A stretch of 64,000 bases of DNA. It comes from Albidovulum sp. Its GTDB lineage: Bacteria; Pseudomonadota; Alphaproteobacteria; Rhodobacterales; Rhodobacteraceae. The stretch spans positions 37,468 to 101,467 of the forward strand of contig JAUQYA010000113.1 of assembly GCA_030837785.1 (NCBI GenBank), in the 5' to 3' direction. Below the pieces are notes generated by a model. That model was not told the origin of the DNA, did no database searches, and saw nothing but the letters and a program-made list of their open reading frames with translations. The position numbers and the translations under genes were made by a program. Of this stretch, positions 47,156-57,927 are shown in pieces. Within the stretch, counting starts at the first letter, position 1; each line of letters opens with the position of its first letter.

Positions 47156-47167
47156 ATCCATATGGAT
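47156..47167. repeat. 12-bp perfect palindrome ATCCATATGGAT
   Basis: The palindrome lies three bases past the PPDK-like stop in the 222-base gap before the hydrolase gene. It may be an operator or chance; the rest of the gap shows no gene. Confidence 0.4.
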
Positions 47168-47375
47168 CAATGGCATGGCCTCGATCCGCCGGGCGGATGC
47201 CATGCCCGGCGCGCGGTCCTGGCCGCCTTCCGGGTCGCCTTGGCCAGCGGCGGCAATCGGCGGCTTTCCGACCGTGCCGGGGGGCGCGGGTGGACGGAAG
47301 CCCCCGTTTCGGCTATGTCGCCCCGGTCATTGCCTTGGGGGGCTGTGGCTCGACGAAGCAATTCGGGAACGGAAA

Positions 47376-48065
47376 ATGTCAGTGCTGAAGTGCTTGACCG
47401 GGAGCATGGTCGTGCTTCTTGGCCTCGCCGGAGGCTTGCATGCCGAAATGACGGTAAGCCAGTCGAACGATCCCGCAGCCGCGATCGGGATGAACCTGAC
47501 CGCGCTTCTGGGACAGGACCGCGCGGGCCTCGGGGCCGTGGAAGGCGATCGCCTTGCGGCGATCGTGACGCCGCCGGTGGCGGAGAAGAAGGCGAAACGC
47601 AAGGCCGGCGCACCCGTCGTCATGGACGAGGCCTGGCTTGCCGCGCAACCGGCGGTCGAGGGCGGGGCGGAATTCCAGTGCCTCGCCTCGGCGATCTACT
47701 TCGAGGCCCGCGGCGAAGGCGTCGCCGGCCAGGCGGCGGTGGCCGAGGTGATCCTCAACCGGGTGGAAAGCCCGAGTTTTCCGCGCACCATCTGCGGCGT
47801 GGTGAACCAGTCGAACGGGCAGGGCTGCCAGTTCTCCTATACCTGCGACGGCCGGGCCGACCGCATCAGCGACCGCGCCGCCTGGGCGACGGCCGGCAAG
47901 ATCGCCAGGGCGATGATGGACGGCGCGCCGCGGGCCCTGACCGAGGGGGCGACCTACTTCCACACCCCCGCCGTCCGGCCCTCGTGGTCGCGCCGGTTCG
48001 AGTTGACGGCGCGGATCGGCCGCCACATCTTCTACCGCACGCCGATCGTCACGGCGATGAACTGA
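47376..48065 (+). CDS. SleB-type cell wall hydrolase
   Basis: This is an exported peptidoglycan hydrolase of the SleB/hydrolase_2 family. The 229-residue protein has a signal peptide (MSVLKCLTGSMVVLLGLAGG) and a domain beginning near residue 105 with CLASAIYFEARGEGVAGQAAVAEVILNRV, which holds the catalytic Glu. NQSNGQGCQFSYTCDG is typical of this family, and the end is RRFELTARIGRHIFYR. It is preceded by GGGAACGGAAA. The 222-base gap upstream holds no convincing gene apart from a palindrome. Confidence 0.9.
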   Translation: MSVLKCLTGSMVVLLGLAGGLHAEMTVSQSNDPAAAIGMNLTALLGQDRAGLGAVEGDRLAAIVTPPVAEKKAKRKAGAPVVMDEAWLAAQPAVEGGAEFQCLASAIYFEARGEGVAGQAAVAEVILNRVESPSFPRTICGVVNQSNGQGCQFSYTCDGRADRISDRAAWATAGKIARAMMDGAPRALTEGATYFHTPAVRPSWSRRFELTARIGRHIFYRTPIVTAMN

Positions 48066-48154
48066 GGCCGCTGGCGGCGCCCGATGCGCCGCCTTCGCGC
48101 TTCCGGTGCGGGACCGTCGCGCTATGATGCGCTGATCCCGGCCGGAGCCACGCC

Positions 48155-49015
48155 ATGACCGATGACCATTCCCCCGCCTTCGGCCCGCTTGACGCGCGCG
48201 CAGGGGCATCGACCGGGCCGAACCCGCCCGACCGGCTCAGCCTGCGCGACCATGTCGTCGCGGCCGAGATCGGCGCCTTCCAGCACGAGCGCGGCCGGGA
48301 ACAGCGGTTGCGCTTCAATGTGGTGGTGGAGCTCCTGCCTCAGGACCGGCCGGGGGACGACGATGTCGACCGCATCCTCTCTTACGACCGGCTGACCGAG
48401 GCGATCGCGGCCGAGCTTCGGGCCGAGCGGCTGAACCTTCTCGAAACGCTCGCCGAGCGCGTCGCCGCCCGCATCCTCGCCGAACCACAGGCGGCGCGCG
48501 TGTTCCTGCGCGTCGAGAAGCTCGACCTCGCCCCCGGCGCGCTGGGGGTGGAGATCGTGCGCGACCGTGCCGCCCCGGCGGCGGAACCCGCGGGGCAGGG
48601 CGCGCGGCCGGTGGTGCATCTTCTGACCACGCCCGCCCTGCCGGCGCCGGCCGAGGGGCCCGCCGTCCTGGTGCCGCCCGCGCCGTTCCTGCCGCTGCCG
48701 CCGGCGCCGGCGCCGGCCGTGGCGCGGCGGATCGCGCTGCTGGCGCTGGAACAGGCCGCCTGGTCGCTGGCCGCGCGCGACGAGACCTTGCGCGTCGTCG
48801 CCACCCGGACCGAACTTGACTGGGCGCTGAAGCGCGGCCAGCGGGTGCTCTGGGCGCCGGCGAAGATGGTGCTCGACACACCCGGCGCGCCGGAGGGGGC
48901 TGACCCTGCGGCGCTGGCCGTCTGGCTCGCCGGGCTTCTCGACGCCGGGCGGCTGGTCGTTCACGGGACCGTTGCAATTCCGGCGGGTTGCCGCGTGCCG
49001 GTCACCCGGGCCTGA
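48155..49015 (+). CDS. folB: dihydroneopterin aldolase with C-terminal extension
   Basis: FolB makes 6-hydroxymethyl-dihydropterin in folate synthesis. The FolB part is residues 24 to about 140 (VVAAEIGAFQHERGREQRLRFNVVVEL, LSYDRLTEAIAAEL, LNLLETLAERVAARIL, VRVEKL-type end). The protein is 286 residues, so about 145 residues follow: a Pro/Ala linker then a second folded-looking part (LALEQAAWSLAARDETLRVV). Standalone FolB is near 120 residues. Similar long forms occur in Rhodobacteraceae. folP begins 45 bases downstream, so they form one operon. Confidence 0.88.
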   Translation: MTDDHSPAFGPLDARAGASTGPNPPDRLSLRDHVVAAEIGAFQHERGREQRLRFNVVVELLPQDRPGDDDVDRILSYDRLTEAIAAELRAERLNLLETLAERVAARILAEPQAARVFLRVEKLDLAPGALGVEIVRDRAAPAAEPAGQGARPVVHLLTTPALPAPAEGPAVLVPPAPFLPLPPAPAPAVARRIALLALEQAAWSLAARDETLRVVATRTELDWALKRGQRVLWAPAKMVLDTPGAPEGADPAALAVWLAGLLDAGRLVVHGTVAIPAGCRVPVTRA

Positions 49016-49060
49016 AACCGCGGGCTTGCCAAGCGCCGCCGCCCGCGCCAAGAGGCCGGC

Positions 49061-50083
49061 ATGGACTATTTCCGCCCCATCGCCATGACCGATGCCGCCC
49101 GCACGCCCGGCGCCCTGCCGTTGGCCGGCGGCTGGTGCTGGTTCGACCGGGCCGAGCACCTGACCCGCGCCGGCTCCCGCGGGCTCGTCGCCGCCGCCGA
49201 CCTGCCCGACCCGGTGTGCGCGCGGCTCACCGCGCCGCGCCCGCCGCTTGCCGGGCTCGCGCTCGACCGCCCGCGGCTGATGGGCATCCTCAACGTGACG
49301 CCCGACAGTTTCTCCGACGGCGGGCGGTTCCTTGGCCGGGACACCGCCCTGGCCCATGCCACGGCGATGGCCGGTGCCGGCGCCGACCTGCTCGACATCG
49401 GCGGCGAGAGCACTCGGCCTGGGGCCGCCGACGTCACTGAGGCGGAGGAGATCGCCCGCACTGCGCCGCTGATCGCCGCGCTCTGCGCGGGCGGGCTTGC
49501 CCTGCCGGTCTCGATCGACACCCGCAAGGCCGCGGTCGCGCGCGCGGCGCTCGACGCCGGAGCGTCAATGGTGAACGACGTGGCGGCGCTGACCTACGAC
49601 CCGGCGCTGGGCGCGCTGGTGGCCGGGCGCGACATGCCGGTCTGCCTGATGCACGCGCGGGGCACGCCGGCGACGATGCAGGACGATCCGCGCTACGATG
49701 ACGTGCTGCTCGACGTCTACGACTGGCTGAGCGAGCGCATCGCCGCGGCCGAGGCGATGGGCATCGCCCGCGACCGCATCGTCATCGACCCCGGGATCGG
49801 CTTCGGCAAGACCGCGGCGCACAACCTTGCGCTGATCCGCGGGCTCTCGCTCTTTCACGGGCTGGGGGTGCCGGTGCTTCTCGGCGCCTCGCGCAAGCGC
49901 TTCATCGGCACCTACGGCGGCGGCGCTGCGGCGACACGGGCCGATCTGCGCGGCCCCGGCACCGTCGCGGTCACGCTGGCGGGGACGGCACAAGGGGTGC
50001 AGATCCACCGTGTCCATGATATTGTCGAAACCAAACAGGCGCTCCGCCTCTGGCAGGCGGTGACGTTCGGAGAAGAACCATGA
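49061..50083 (+). CDS. folP: dihydropteroate synthase
   Basis: DHPS joins 6-hydroxymethyl-dihydropterin diphosphate with p-aminobenzoate and is the target of sulfonamides. The 340-residue protein has an N-terminal leader of about 70 residues before the catalytic barrel. Signatures are [14 protein letters not shown] (about residues 75-88) and [11 protein letters not shown] (about 109-119), plus [18 protein letters not shown] and [10 protein letters not shown]. The stop overlaps the glmM start by four bases (ATGA), so the two are translationally coupled. Confidence 0.95.
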   Translation: MDYFRPIAMTDAARTPGALPLAGGWCWFDRAEHLTRAGSRGLVAAADLPDPVCARLTAPRPPLAGLALDRPRLMGILNVTPDSFSDGGRFLGRDTALAHATAMAGAGADLLDIGGESTRPGAADVTEAEEIARTAPLIAALCAGGLALPVSIDTRKAAVARAALDAGASMVNDVAALTYDPALGALVAGRDMPVCLMHARGTPATMQDDPRYDDVLLDVYDWLSERIAAAEAMGIARDRIVIDPGIGFGKTAAHNLALIRGLSLFHGLGVPVLLGASRKRFIGTYGGGAAATRADLRGPGTVAVTLAGTAQGVQIHRVHDIVETKQALRLWQAVTFGEEP

Positions 50084-51423
50084 GCAGGAAGCTTTTCGGC
50101 ACCGACGGCGTGCGCGGCACCGCCAACCATCACCCGATGACCGCGGAAATCGCGCTCAGGCTCGGCGCGGCCGCGGGACGCTACTTCCGCACCGACCGGC
50201 GCAACGGCCACCGCGTCGTCATCGGCAAGGATACGAGGCTTTCGGGCTACATGCTGGAAAACGCGCTGACCGCCGGGCTGACCTCCACGGGGATGAACGT
50301 GCTGCTGCTCGGTCCGGTGCCGACGCCCGCCGTCGGCTACCTCACCCGCTCGATGCGCGCCGACCTCGGCATCATGATCTCGGCCAGCCACAACCATGCC
50401 CACGACAACGGCATCAAGTTCTTCGGCCCCGACGGATTCAAGCTTTCGGACGATGCCGAGGCCGAGATCGAGCGCATCCTCGCCGGTGAGATCGCGCTGG
50501 CCCGGCCGCAGAACATCGGCCGCGCGAAGCGGATCGACGACGGCCGCGGCCGCTATGTCGAATATGCCAAGACGACCTTCCCCGCCCGCGGCAAGCTCTC
50601 CGGGCTCAAGGTGGTGATCGACTGCGCCAACGGCGCCGCCTACCGCGCGGCCCCCGAGGTGCTGTGGGAACTGGGCGCCGAGGTGATCCCGGTCGGCGTC
50701 TCCCCCGACGGCCACAACATCAACGAGCTGTGCGGTTCCACCCATCTGCGCACCGCAGCCGAGACGGTGGTGGCGCACGGCGCCGACCTCGGCATCGCGC
50801 TCGACGGCGACGCCGACAGGGTGATGATCCTCGACGAGACCGGTGTCGCCGCCGACGGCGACCAGATCATGGCGCTTTTCGCCGCCCGCTGGGCCGAGGA
50901 GGGGCGGCTGAGCGGTGATGCACTCGTCGCCACGGTGATGTCGAACCTCGGGCTCGAACGGTTCCTGCAAGGCCGCGGGCTCCGGCTCGAGCGGACGGCG
51001 GTGGGCGACCGCTATGTGGTGGAACGGATGCGCGAGGGCGGTTTCAACCTCGGCGGCGAACAGTCGGGCCATATCGTCATGACCGACTATGCCACCACCG
51101 GCGACGGGCTGATCGCCGGCTTGCAGTTCCTCGCCGCGATGGCCGAGACAAGCCGACGCGCCTCCGAGCTGGTGCGCCAGTTCGAGACGGTGCCCCAGAT
51201 GTTGAAGAATGTAAGGTATGCCGCGGGGCAGGAGCCGCTTTCGGCCGAGAATGTCCGGAAAGTGATCGCCGACGCCGAGGCGCGGCTGAACGGTACGGGC
51301 CGTCTGCTGATCCGCAAGTCGGGCACCGAGCCGCTGATCCGGGTGATGGCGGAATGCGAGGACGAGGGGCTTCTGACCGAGGTCGTGGACGGGATCGTCG
51401 CGGCGGTGGAACAGGCGGCGTGA
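50080..51423 (+). CDS. glmM: phosphoglucosamine mutase
   Basis: GlmM converts glucosamine-6-phosphate to glucosamine-1-phosphate for UDP-GlcNAc and peptidoglycan synthesis. The 447-residue length is normal. The active-site phosphoserine is in [12 protein letters not shown] at Ser103, the metal loop is DGDADRVMI (near residue 245), and the sugar-binding loop [19 protein letters not shown] follows near 326. The end has [15 protein letters not shown], the phosphate-binding site. Coupling to folP is a conserved alphaproteobacterial arrangement. Confidence 0.97.
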   Translation: MSRKLFGTDGVRGTANHHPMTAEIALRLGAAAGRYFRTDRRNGHRVVIGKDTRLSGYMLENALTAGLTSTGMNVLLLGPVPTPAVGYLTRSMRADLGIMISASHNHAHDNGIKFFGPDGFKLSDDAEAEIERILAGEIALARPQNIGRAKRIDDGRGRYVEYAKTTFPARGKLSGLKVVIDCANGAAYRAAPEVLWELGAEVIPVGVSPDGHNINELCGSTHLRTAAETVVAHGADLGIALDGDADRVMILDETGVAADGDQIMALFAARWAEEGRLSGDALVATVMSNLGLERFLQGRGLRLERTAVGDRYVVERMREGGFNLGGEQSGHIVMTDYATTGDGLIAGLQFLAAMAETSRRASELVRQFETVPQMLKNVRYAAGQEPLSAENVRKVIADAEARLNGTGRLLIRKSGTEPLIRVMAECEDEGLLTEVVDGIVAAVEQAA

Positions 51424-51432
51424 GGGGCCGAA

Positions 51433-51455
51433 AGGGCCGGGACGAGCCCGGCCCT
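51433..51455. terminator. hairpin between glmM and ilvC
   Basis: A 9-base-pair stem AGGGCCGGG/CCCGGCCCT (51433-51441 with 51447-51455) with a 5-base loop lies between the convergent stops. T-runs are absent, so strength is uncertain. Confidence 0.5.
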
Positions 51456-51471
51456 CGGCGGTGTCGCGGTC

Positions 51472-53080
<1,609 letters not shown>

Positions 53081-53090
53081 GCCTGCCGCT

Positions 53091-53549
53091 GTGATCGACC
53101 TCGACGACACCGACCGCGCCATCCTGCGCCTGCTCGTCGCCGACGCCGGCCAGAGTGCGGGTGCGGTCGGCCGCGCGCTCGGCCTCAGCCAGCCCGCCGC
53201 CTGGCGCCGCATCCGCCGGCTGGAGGAGGCGGGCGTGCTGGCCGGGCAGCGGATCGAGCTTGACGCCGCCGCGCTCGGCTTCACCGTCACCGTCTTTCTC
53301 GGCGTCAAGCTCGCCACCAAGGGCCGCGTCAGCCTCGAGGATTTCGAGCGTGCCGCGACCGCCATCCCCGAGGTGCAGACCGTCCAGCACGTCCTCGGCC
53401 TTTTCGACTACCGGCTCCGCGTCACCGCCCGCGACCTCGCGGATTTCGAGCGGGTGCTCCGGCGGCGGATCATGACGCTGCCGGGCGTGGGCAACGTCGA
53501 GGCGAACGTGCTCCTGTCGGAGGAACGCCGCCCCGGGCCGCTCGGGTGA
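53091..53549 (+). CDS. Lrp/AsnC family transcriptional regulator
   Basis: This is a 152-residue Lrp/AsnC regulator starting at GTG 53091. The HTH is LLVADAGQSAGAVGRALGLSQPAAWRRIRRLEEAG (about residues 11-45), followed by the ligand domain (VTVFLGVKL...). It differs clearly in sequence from the preceding copy, so the pair could form hetero-oligomers or answer different effectors. It ends with LLSEERRPGPLG. Co-transcription with the preceding gene is likely from the ten-base gap. Confidence 0.92.
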   Translation: MIDLDDTDRAILRLLVADAGQSAGAVGRALGLSQPAAWRRIRRLEEAGVLAGQRIELDAAALGFTVTVFLGVKLATKGRVSLEDFERAATAIPEVQTVQHVLGLFDYRLRVTARDLADFERVLRRRIMTLPGVGNVEANVLLSEERRPGPLG

Positions 53550-53612
53550 TTGCCGCTTTGCCTTTGCCCGGGCCCTGCGCTACTCCGGGTGGGACAGAGG
53601 AGGAGGTCGCCC

Positions 53613-54743
53613 ATGCCCGCATTGCTGCCCGACGTCGATCCCGACGGGCTCGAGGAATTCTCGGTCGTCTTCACCGACCGCTCGCTCAACCACATGAGCC
53701 GGGCGTTCCAGGAGGTGATGCGCGACATTTCCGCGATGCTGAAGGAGGTCTACAACGCCGACGCGGTGGCGCTGGTGCCCGGCGGCGGCACCTGCGCGAT
53801 GGAGGCGGTGGCGCGGCAGTTCGCCGGCGGCGCCCGGGCGCTGATCGTCCGCAACGGCTGGTTCTCCTTCCGCTGGACGCAGATTTTCGAGGCGGGCAGC
53901 TTCGCGGCGGAAACCCATGCAGCACTCGCCCGCCGGTCGGGCAACGAGCCGCAGGCACCCTTCGCGCCCGCGCCGATCGAGGAGGTCGCGGCGAAGATCG
54001 CCGAGATCCGGCCGGATGTCGTCTTCGCCCCGCATGTGGAAACCGCGAGCGGCATGATCCTGCCCGACGACTACCTCAAGGCCTTGGCCCGCGCCGCGCA
54101 TGAGGCGGGGGCGCTCTTCGTGCTCGACTGCATCGCCTCGGGCGCGGTCTGGGTCGACATGAAGGCCGCCGGCGTCGACGTGCTGATCTCGGCGCCGCAG
54201 AAGGGCTGGTCGGCCTCGCCCTCGGCCGGGCTGGTGATGTTCTCGCAGGCGGCGCTCGACCGGATGGAGGCGACCACGTCGTCGAGCTTCGCGCTCGACC
54301 TGAAGAAGTGGCGGGCGATCATGGCGGCCTACGAGGCGGGCGGCCACGCCTATCACGCGACCCTGCCCACGGATGCGCTGAGGGCCTTCCGTGACACGAT
54401 GGCCGAGACGAAGGCCTACGGATTCGAGCGGCTGCGCGAGGCTCAGTGGCGGCTCGGCAATGCGGTCCGGGCCGAGCTTGCCGGCCGCGGCATCCGCTCC
54501 GTCGCCGCCGAGGATTACGGCGCGCCCGGCGTCGTCGTCAGCTTCACCGACGACCCCGAGATCCAGAGCGGCAGGAAATTCCTCGCCAACGGCGTGCAGA
54601 TCGCCGCCGGCGTGCCGTTGCAGGTGGGCGAGGGCGAGGGCTACCGCAGCTTCCGCCTCGGGCTTTTCGGGCTCGACAAGCTCTATGACGTGGACGGTAC
54701 CCTCGGCCGGGTCCGGCGCGCGCTGGAGGCGGCGGGGCTCTGA
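53613..54743 (+). CDS. class V aminotransferase
   Basis: This is a PLP-dependent aminotransferase of the serine-pyruvate/alanine-glyoxylate group, 376 residues. The PLP lysine is in ISAPQKGWSASP (about residues 192-203). An upstream VPGGGTCAMEAVARQF with the phosphate-binding loop and FVLDCIASGAVW with the conserved Asp are present. The C-terminal end SFRLGLFGLDKLYD fits the group. Substrate is not provable; serine, alanine or a phosphonate-related amine are options. It follows the Lrp genes by 63 bases. Confidence 0.88.
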   Translation: MPALLPDVDPDGLEEFSVVFTDRSLNHMSRAFQEVMRDISAMLKEVYNADAVALVPGGGTCAMEAVARQFAGGARALIVRNGWFSFRWTQIFEAGSFAAETHAALARRSGNEPQAPFAPAPIEEVAAKIAEIRPDVVFAPHVETASGMILPDDYLKALARAAHEAGALFVLDCIASGAVWVDMKAAGVDVLISAPQKGWSASPSAGLVMFSQAALDRMEATTSSSFALDLKKWRAIMAAYEAGGHAYHATLPTDALRAFRDTMAETKAYGFERLREAQWRLGNAVRAELAGRGIRSVAAEDYGAPGVVVSFTDDPEIQSGRKFLANGVQIAAGVPLQVGEGEGYRSFRLGLFGLDKLYDVDGTLGRVRRALEAAGL

Positions 54744-54820
54744 GCCCCGGTCACGGGGCCCGCGCTCCGAACCGGGCCGGGGCCGGCAGCGCTCTCGCCT
54801 TACGTCCTTCGGCATCTTCC

Positions 54821-54879
54821 GTTGCAAAATATCCCGGGGGAGTCCCCGCTTTCGCGGGGACGGGGGCAGCGCCCCCTGA
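54821..54879. repeat. extragenic REP-like element with two hairpins
   Basis: GTTGCAAAATATCCCGGGGG leads into two tandem hairpins: GTCCCCGC-TTTC-GCGGGGAC and GGGGGC-AGC-GCCCCC. The leading AAAATATCCCGGGGG block followed by hairpins is, from memory, a frequent extragenic repeat in Rhodobacteraceae genomes. Confidence 0.65.
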
Positions 54880-54907
54880 AGCGCTCCGCCTGTCCCGGCG
54901 CGCCGTC

Positions 54908-56104
54908 TCAGCGCATCCCGAGCCCCGCCTTCATCAGCGCGTGGCGCACCGGTGCCACCGAATAGAGCGCGTTCAGCACGCCCGCCCGCAGGTCGCGCAG
55001 CGGCCGCGCCGACAGCATCGAGGTGCGGTTCAGAAGGTCGATTCCGATCACCCGCGCCTTCACCTCGGGCCAGCGGCGGCGGTTGTAGGCGGAAAGCATC
55101 GCCCGCTCCCCCAGCCGTTCCGGCGCGGTGGTGGCAAGGTCGAGAAGGCAGGCAAGGTCGGCCAGCGACATGTTCAGCCCCTGCGCGCCGATCGGCGGCA
55201 CGACATGCGCCGCCTCGGCCAGAAGCGCGGTGCGCTCGCCGTCGAAGCGGTCGGCGATCTGGGCGATGATCGGCCAGACCGAGCGGCGGGTGACCAGCGT
55301 GAGCGGGCCGAGAAGGCCCGCGGACCGCGCCAGAAGTGACGCCTCGAACTCGGCCACCGGAAGCGCGGCGAGCCGGAGCGCCTCGGGCCCCCGCTCCATC
55401 CAGACCACGGCCGAGGAGGGCAGGCCGCCGCGATCAGGCAGGGGGACAAGGGTGAAGGGCCCGCCCGAGCGGTGGATCTCGGTCGAGACATTGCCGTGCG
55501 GCACCGGATGGGTGACGGCGAAGGCCAGCGCCTTCTGGCCGTAGCGCATGGTCGTGGCGCCGATCCCCACCGCCTCGCGCACCGGGCTCGCCCGCCCGTC
55601 GGCGGCGATCAGGAGACGCGCGGAAACCTGCGCCCCGTCCGACAGCGTGACGCGCGCCTCGCCCTCGCGGGTCAGCACCGACCGCGTCGCCGTGCCGGGG
55701 CGGAAATCGACGTTGGGCAGGAGGCCCAGACGCGCCACCGTCTCGCGGCGCAGAAGCCAGTTGGGGAAGTTCCAGCCGAAGGGCTCGCCGCCGATTTCGG
55801 CGGAGTCGAAATCCCTGAGGATGCGGGCCTCGGGCGTCTCGCCGCCGGCATCGACGATGCGCATGATGCGGAGCGCCGCGCCGTGGGGGGCGATCCGCGT
55901 CCAGAGACCGGCCGCCTCCAGCATGCGCCGCGCCGGTTGCAGGAAGGCGGTGGTGCGCAGGTCCGCACCCGCGTCCTCCTCCTCGGTGACCGGGGGGGCG
56001 GGATCGACGCAGACCACCCGGAAGCCGGCGCTGCCGAAGGCCGCGGCGGCGGTCAGCCCGGCGACCCCGCCGCCGGAAATCAGGATGTCGGTCGTCTCGC
56101 GCAT
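54908..56104 (-). CDS. UbiH/UbiF-type FAD-dependent monooxygenase
   Basis: This is a flavoprotein hydroxylase of the UbiH/VisC/COQ6 family for ubiquinone-ring hydroxylation. The 398-residue protein has the dinucleotide motif GGGVAGLTAAAAFG (residues 11-24), a DG motif in AADGRASPVREAVG (about 168-181) and the second FAD motif region AEAAHVVPPIGAQGLNMSLADL (about 290-311). The usual GD at the start of the second motif is replaced by AE, so flavin-binding affinity may be altered. Which ring position it hydroxylates cannot be read. Confidence 0.88.
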   Translation of the reverse strand: MRETTDILISGGGVAGLTAAAAFGSAGFRVVCVDPAPPVTEEEDAGADLRTTAFLQPARRMLEAAGLWTRIAPHGAALRIMRIVDAGGETPEARILRDFDSAEIGGEPFGWNFPNWLLRRETVARLGLLPNVDFRPGTATRSVLTREGEARVTLSDGAQVSARLLIAADGRASPVREAVGIGATTMRYGQKALAFAVTHPVPHGNVSTEIHRSGGPFTLVPLPDRGGLPSSAVVWMERGPEALRLAALPVAEFEASLLARSAGLLGPLTLVTRRSVWPIIAQIADRFDGERTALLAEAAHVVPPIGAQGLNMSLADLACLLDLATTAPERLGERAMLSAYNRRRWPEVKARVIGIDLLNRTSMLSARPLRDLRAGVLNALYSVAPVRHALMKAGLGMR

Positions 56105-56186
56105 GGTGCCTCCGTCCGGAGCGGAGGATAGCCCGGCCGCGCGGCGCCGTCCAACGCCGGCTGCGGCTCCCGCTGCGGGTCGCCTG

Positions 56187-56414
56187 CTATTTGCCGATCG
56201 TCAGCGCGATCAGGAGCGCGAAGGCCACCGGCACCGCCGCGAGCGCCACGAGGCCGAGGGCGACGAGGCCCCAGAGCTTCACCGCAAGGATCAGCGCCGC
56301 GACCGGCAGGAGGGCGAGCGCAAGACGGCCGAGGGTCCGGGAAAGGGCGGTCGCGCCGCGGCGGCGGGACACGTGGTATTCGGCCCGGCGCGGGGCGTCG
56401 GCGAGTGCGGTCAT
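56187..56414 (-). CDS. two-TM small membrane protein
   Basis: This is a 75-residue protein with an N-terminal soluble part (MTALADAPRRAEYHVSRRRG) and two adjacent hydrophobic stretches (LALALLPVAALILAVKLWGL and LVALAAVPVAFALLIALTI). It fits a simple hairpin membrane protein. The Arg-rich stretch before the first helix predicts a cytoplasmic N-terminus. No family is recognised. It lies 88 bases downstream of the HAD gene on the same strand. Confidence 0.6.
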   Translation of the reverse strand: MTALADAPRRAEYHVSRRRGATALSRTLGRLALALLPVAALILAVKLWGLVALGLVALAAVPVAFALLIALTIGK

Positions 56415-56502
56415 GGTGGTCTCCGGTTCGCTGCGGCGGGGAAGAGGGGGATGCGCCGCGCCGCGCAACCGGTCGGAATGCCGCAGCGCCGCCGCCGCGG
56501 GC

Positions 56503-57159
56503 TCAGCGCAGCCGGGCGAGGAAGGCCGCGAGGTCGTCGGTGTGGTGGTGGATATGCGGCGCGGGTTCCGGCAAGGGGGCGACATGGACGGTGCGCATCC
56601 CCATCTCGTGCGGCGCGGCAAGGTTGCGCGGATCGTCCTCGAACATCGCCGCGTGGGCGGGCGCGATCCCGCCGGCGGCAAAGACCGTCTCGAAGGCGCG
56701 GCGGTCGGGCTTCGGCCGGAAGCCCGCGTGCTCTACCCCGAAGACGGCGTCGAAGGCGCCGGACAGGCCGCGCGCCTCCAGCACGCGGCGGGCATAGGGC
56801 GCCGAGCCGTTGGTGTAGACGACGCGGCGGCCCGGCAGCGCGGCAATCGCCCGGGCGAGCGCGGGATCGGGCGCCAGGTGATCGAGCGCGATGTCGTGGA
56901 CATCCTCGAGATAGGGCACCGGATCGACCCCGTGCTCGTGCATCAGCCCGGCGAGCGTCGTGCCGTAGAGCCGCCAGTAGTCGGCGCGCAGCCGGTCGGC
57001 CTCCTCCCGCGGAACGCTTAGCGTGGACATGACATAAGCCGTCATCCGCGCCTCGATCTGGTCGAAGAGCCGCGCGGCCGGCGGATAGAGCGTGTTGTCG
57101 AGGTCGAAGACCCAGGTCTCGACGCCGCGGAAGTCTGGGATGCTGGCGCGTTCCGGCAT
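56503..57159 (-). CDS. HAD-IA phosphatase, pyrimidine 5'-nucleotidase-like
   Basis: This is a 218-residue HAD-superfamily phosphatase. The nucleophile motif is FDLDNTLYPP (about residues 18-27), motif II is VYTNGS, motif III has the lysine in RPKPDRRAFE, and motif IV is FEDDPRN. The LDNTLYP variant is characteristic of the SDT1/YjjG-like pyrimidine 5'-nucleotidases, so UMP or CMP dephosphorylation is the best guess. A His-rich tail (HIHHHTDD) near the C-terminus could bind a metal by chance. Confidence 0.88.
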   Translation of the reverse strand: MPERASIPDFRGVETWVFDLDNTLYPPAARLFDQIEARMTAYVMSTLSVPREEADRLRADYWRLYGTTLAGLMHEHGVDPVPYLEDVHDIALDHLAPDPALARAIAALPGRRVVYTNGSAPYARRVLEARGLSGAFDAVFGVEHAGFRPKPDRRAFETVFAAGGIAPAHAAMFEDDPRNLAAPHEMGMRTVHVAPLPEPAPHIHHHTDDLAAFLARLR

Positions 57160-57282
57160 GGGCCCTGCCTACACCCGGGCCCCGCTGCCCGCAACGCTGC
57201 CCCAAGCGCCGGCCGAAACGCCGCCTTGCCAAGCCGCGGCGGCCCGCCTAGGCTCCCGCCCCTCTGTCGGGGAAGGGACCGG

Positions 57283-57927
57283 ATGCAGAAGGACGCCTAC
57301 GCGCTGATCCTCGAGGCGATCGACCAGGGCATCTACCGCCCCGGCGACCGGCTGGTGGAGGCCGAGCTTGCCGAACGCTTCGGCGTGTCGCGCACGCCGG
57401 TTCGCGAGGCGCTCCAGCGGCTCGAGACCCAGTCGATGCTGACCCGCGACGGCCGCTCGATGATCGTTGCCTCGCTCGATCACAACCAGTTGGCCGAGCT
57501 TTACGTCGTGCGCGCCGAGCTGGAGGGGCTGGCCGCGCGGCTGGCCGCCAGACATGCCGCGCCCGAGGAGGTGCGGGTGCTGAGCGACATGGTCGAGACC
57601 GACCGCGAGATTGTCGACGACCCCGACGAGCTGTCGCGCGCCAACCGCCGCTTCCACAAGCAGATCCACCTCGCCTCGCACAACCGCTACCTCGTCCAGC
57701 AGCTCGACCTCGTCCACCGCTCGATGGCGCTTCTCGCCTCGACCTCGCTGGCCGCCGAAGGGCGGGGGCGGGCGGCGCTCGACGAACATGCCGAGATCGT
57801 GCGCGCCATCGCCGCGGGCGACGGCGAGGCGGCGCAGGCTGCGTTGCGGGCGCATATCTCAAAGGCCTTCGAGACGCGGCTGAAACTCGATGCCGGGGCG
57901 GTCAAGGGCAAGGCCGGCGATCGTTGA
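57283..57927 (+). CDS. GntR family regulator, FCD type
   Basis: This is a 214-residue repressor-type regulator. The N-terminal winged HTH (YRPGDRLVEAELAERFGVSRTPVREALQRLET, about residues 17-49) is followed by an FCD ligand domain with LAELYVVRAELEGLAARLAA and metal-ligand-type HKQIH and DEHAEIVRAI segments. It likely senses a small carboxylate. The operon it controls is not evident; its 3' end overlaps the convergent glycosyltransferase gene by 69 bases. Confidence 0.9.
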   Translation: MQKDAYALILEAIDQGIYRPGDRLVEAELAERFGVSRTPVREALQRLETQSMLTRDGRSMIVASLDHNQLAELYVVRAELEGLAARLAARHAAPEEVRVLSDMVETDREIVDDPDELSRANRRFHKQIHLASHNRYLVQQLDLVHRSMALLASTSLAAEGRGRAALDEHAEIVRAIAAGDGEAAQAALRAHISKAFETRLKLDAGAVKGKAGDR

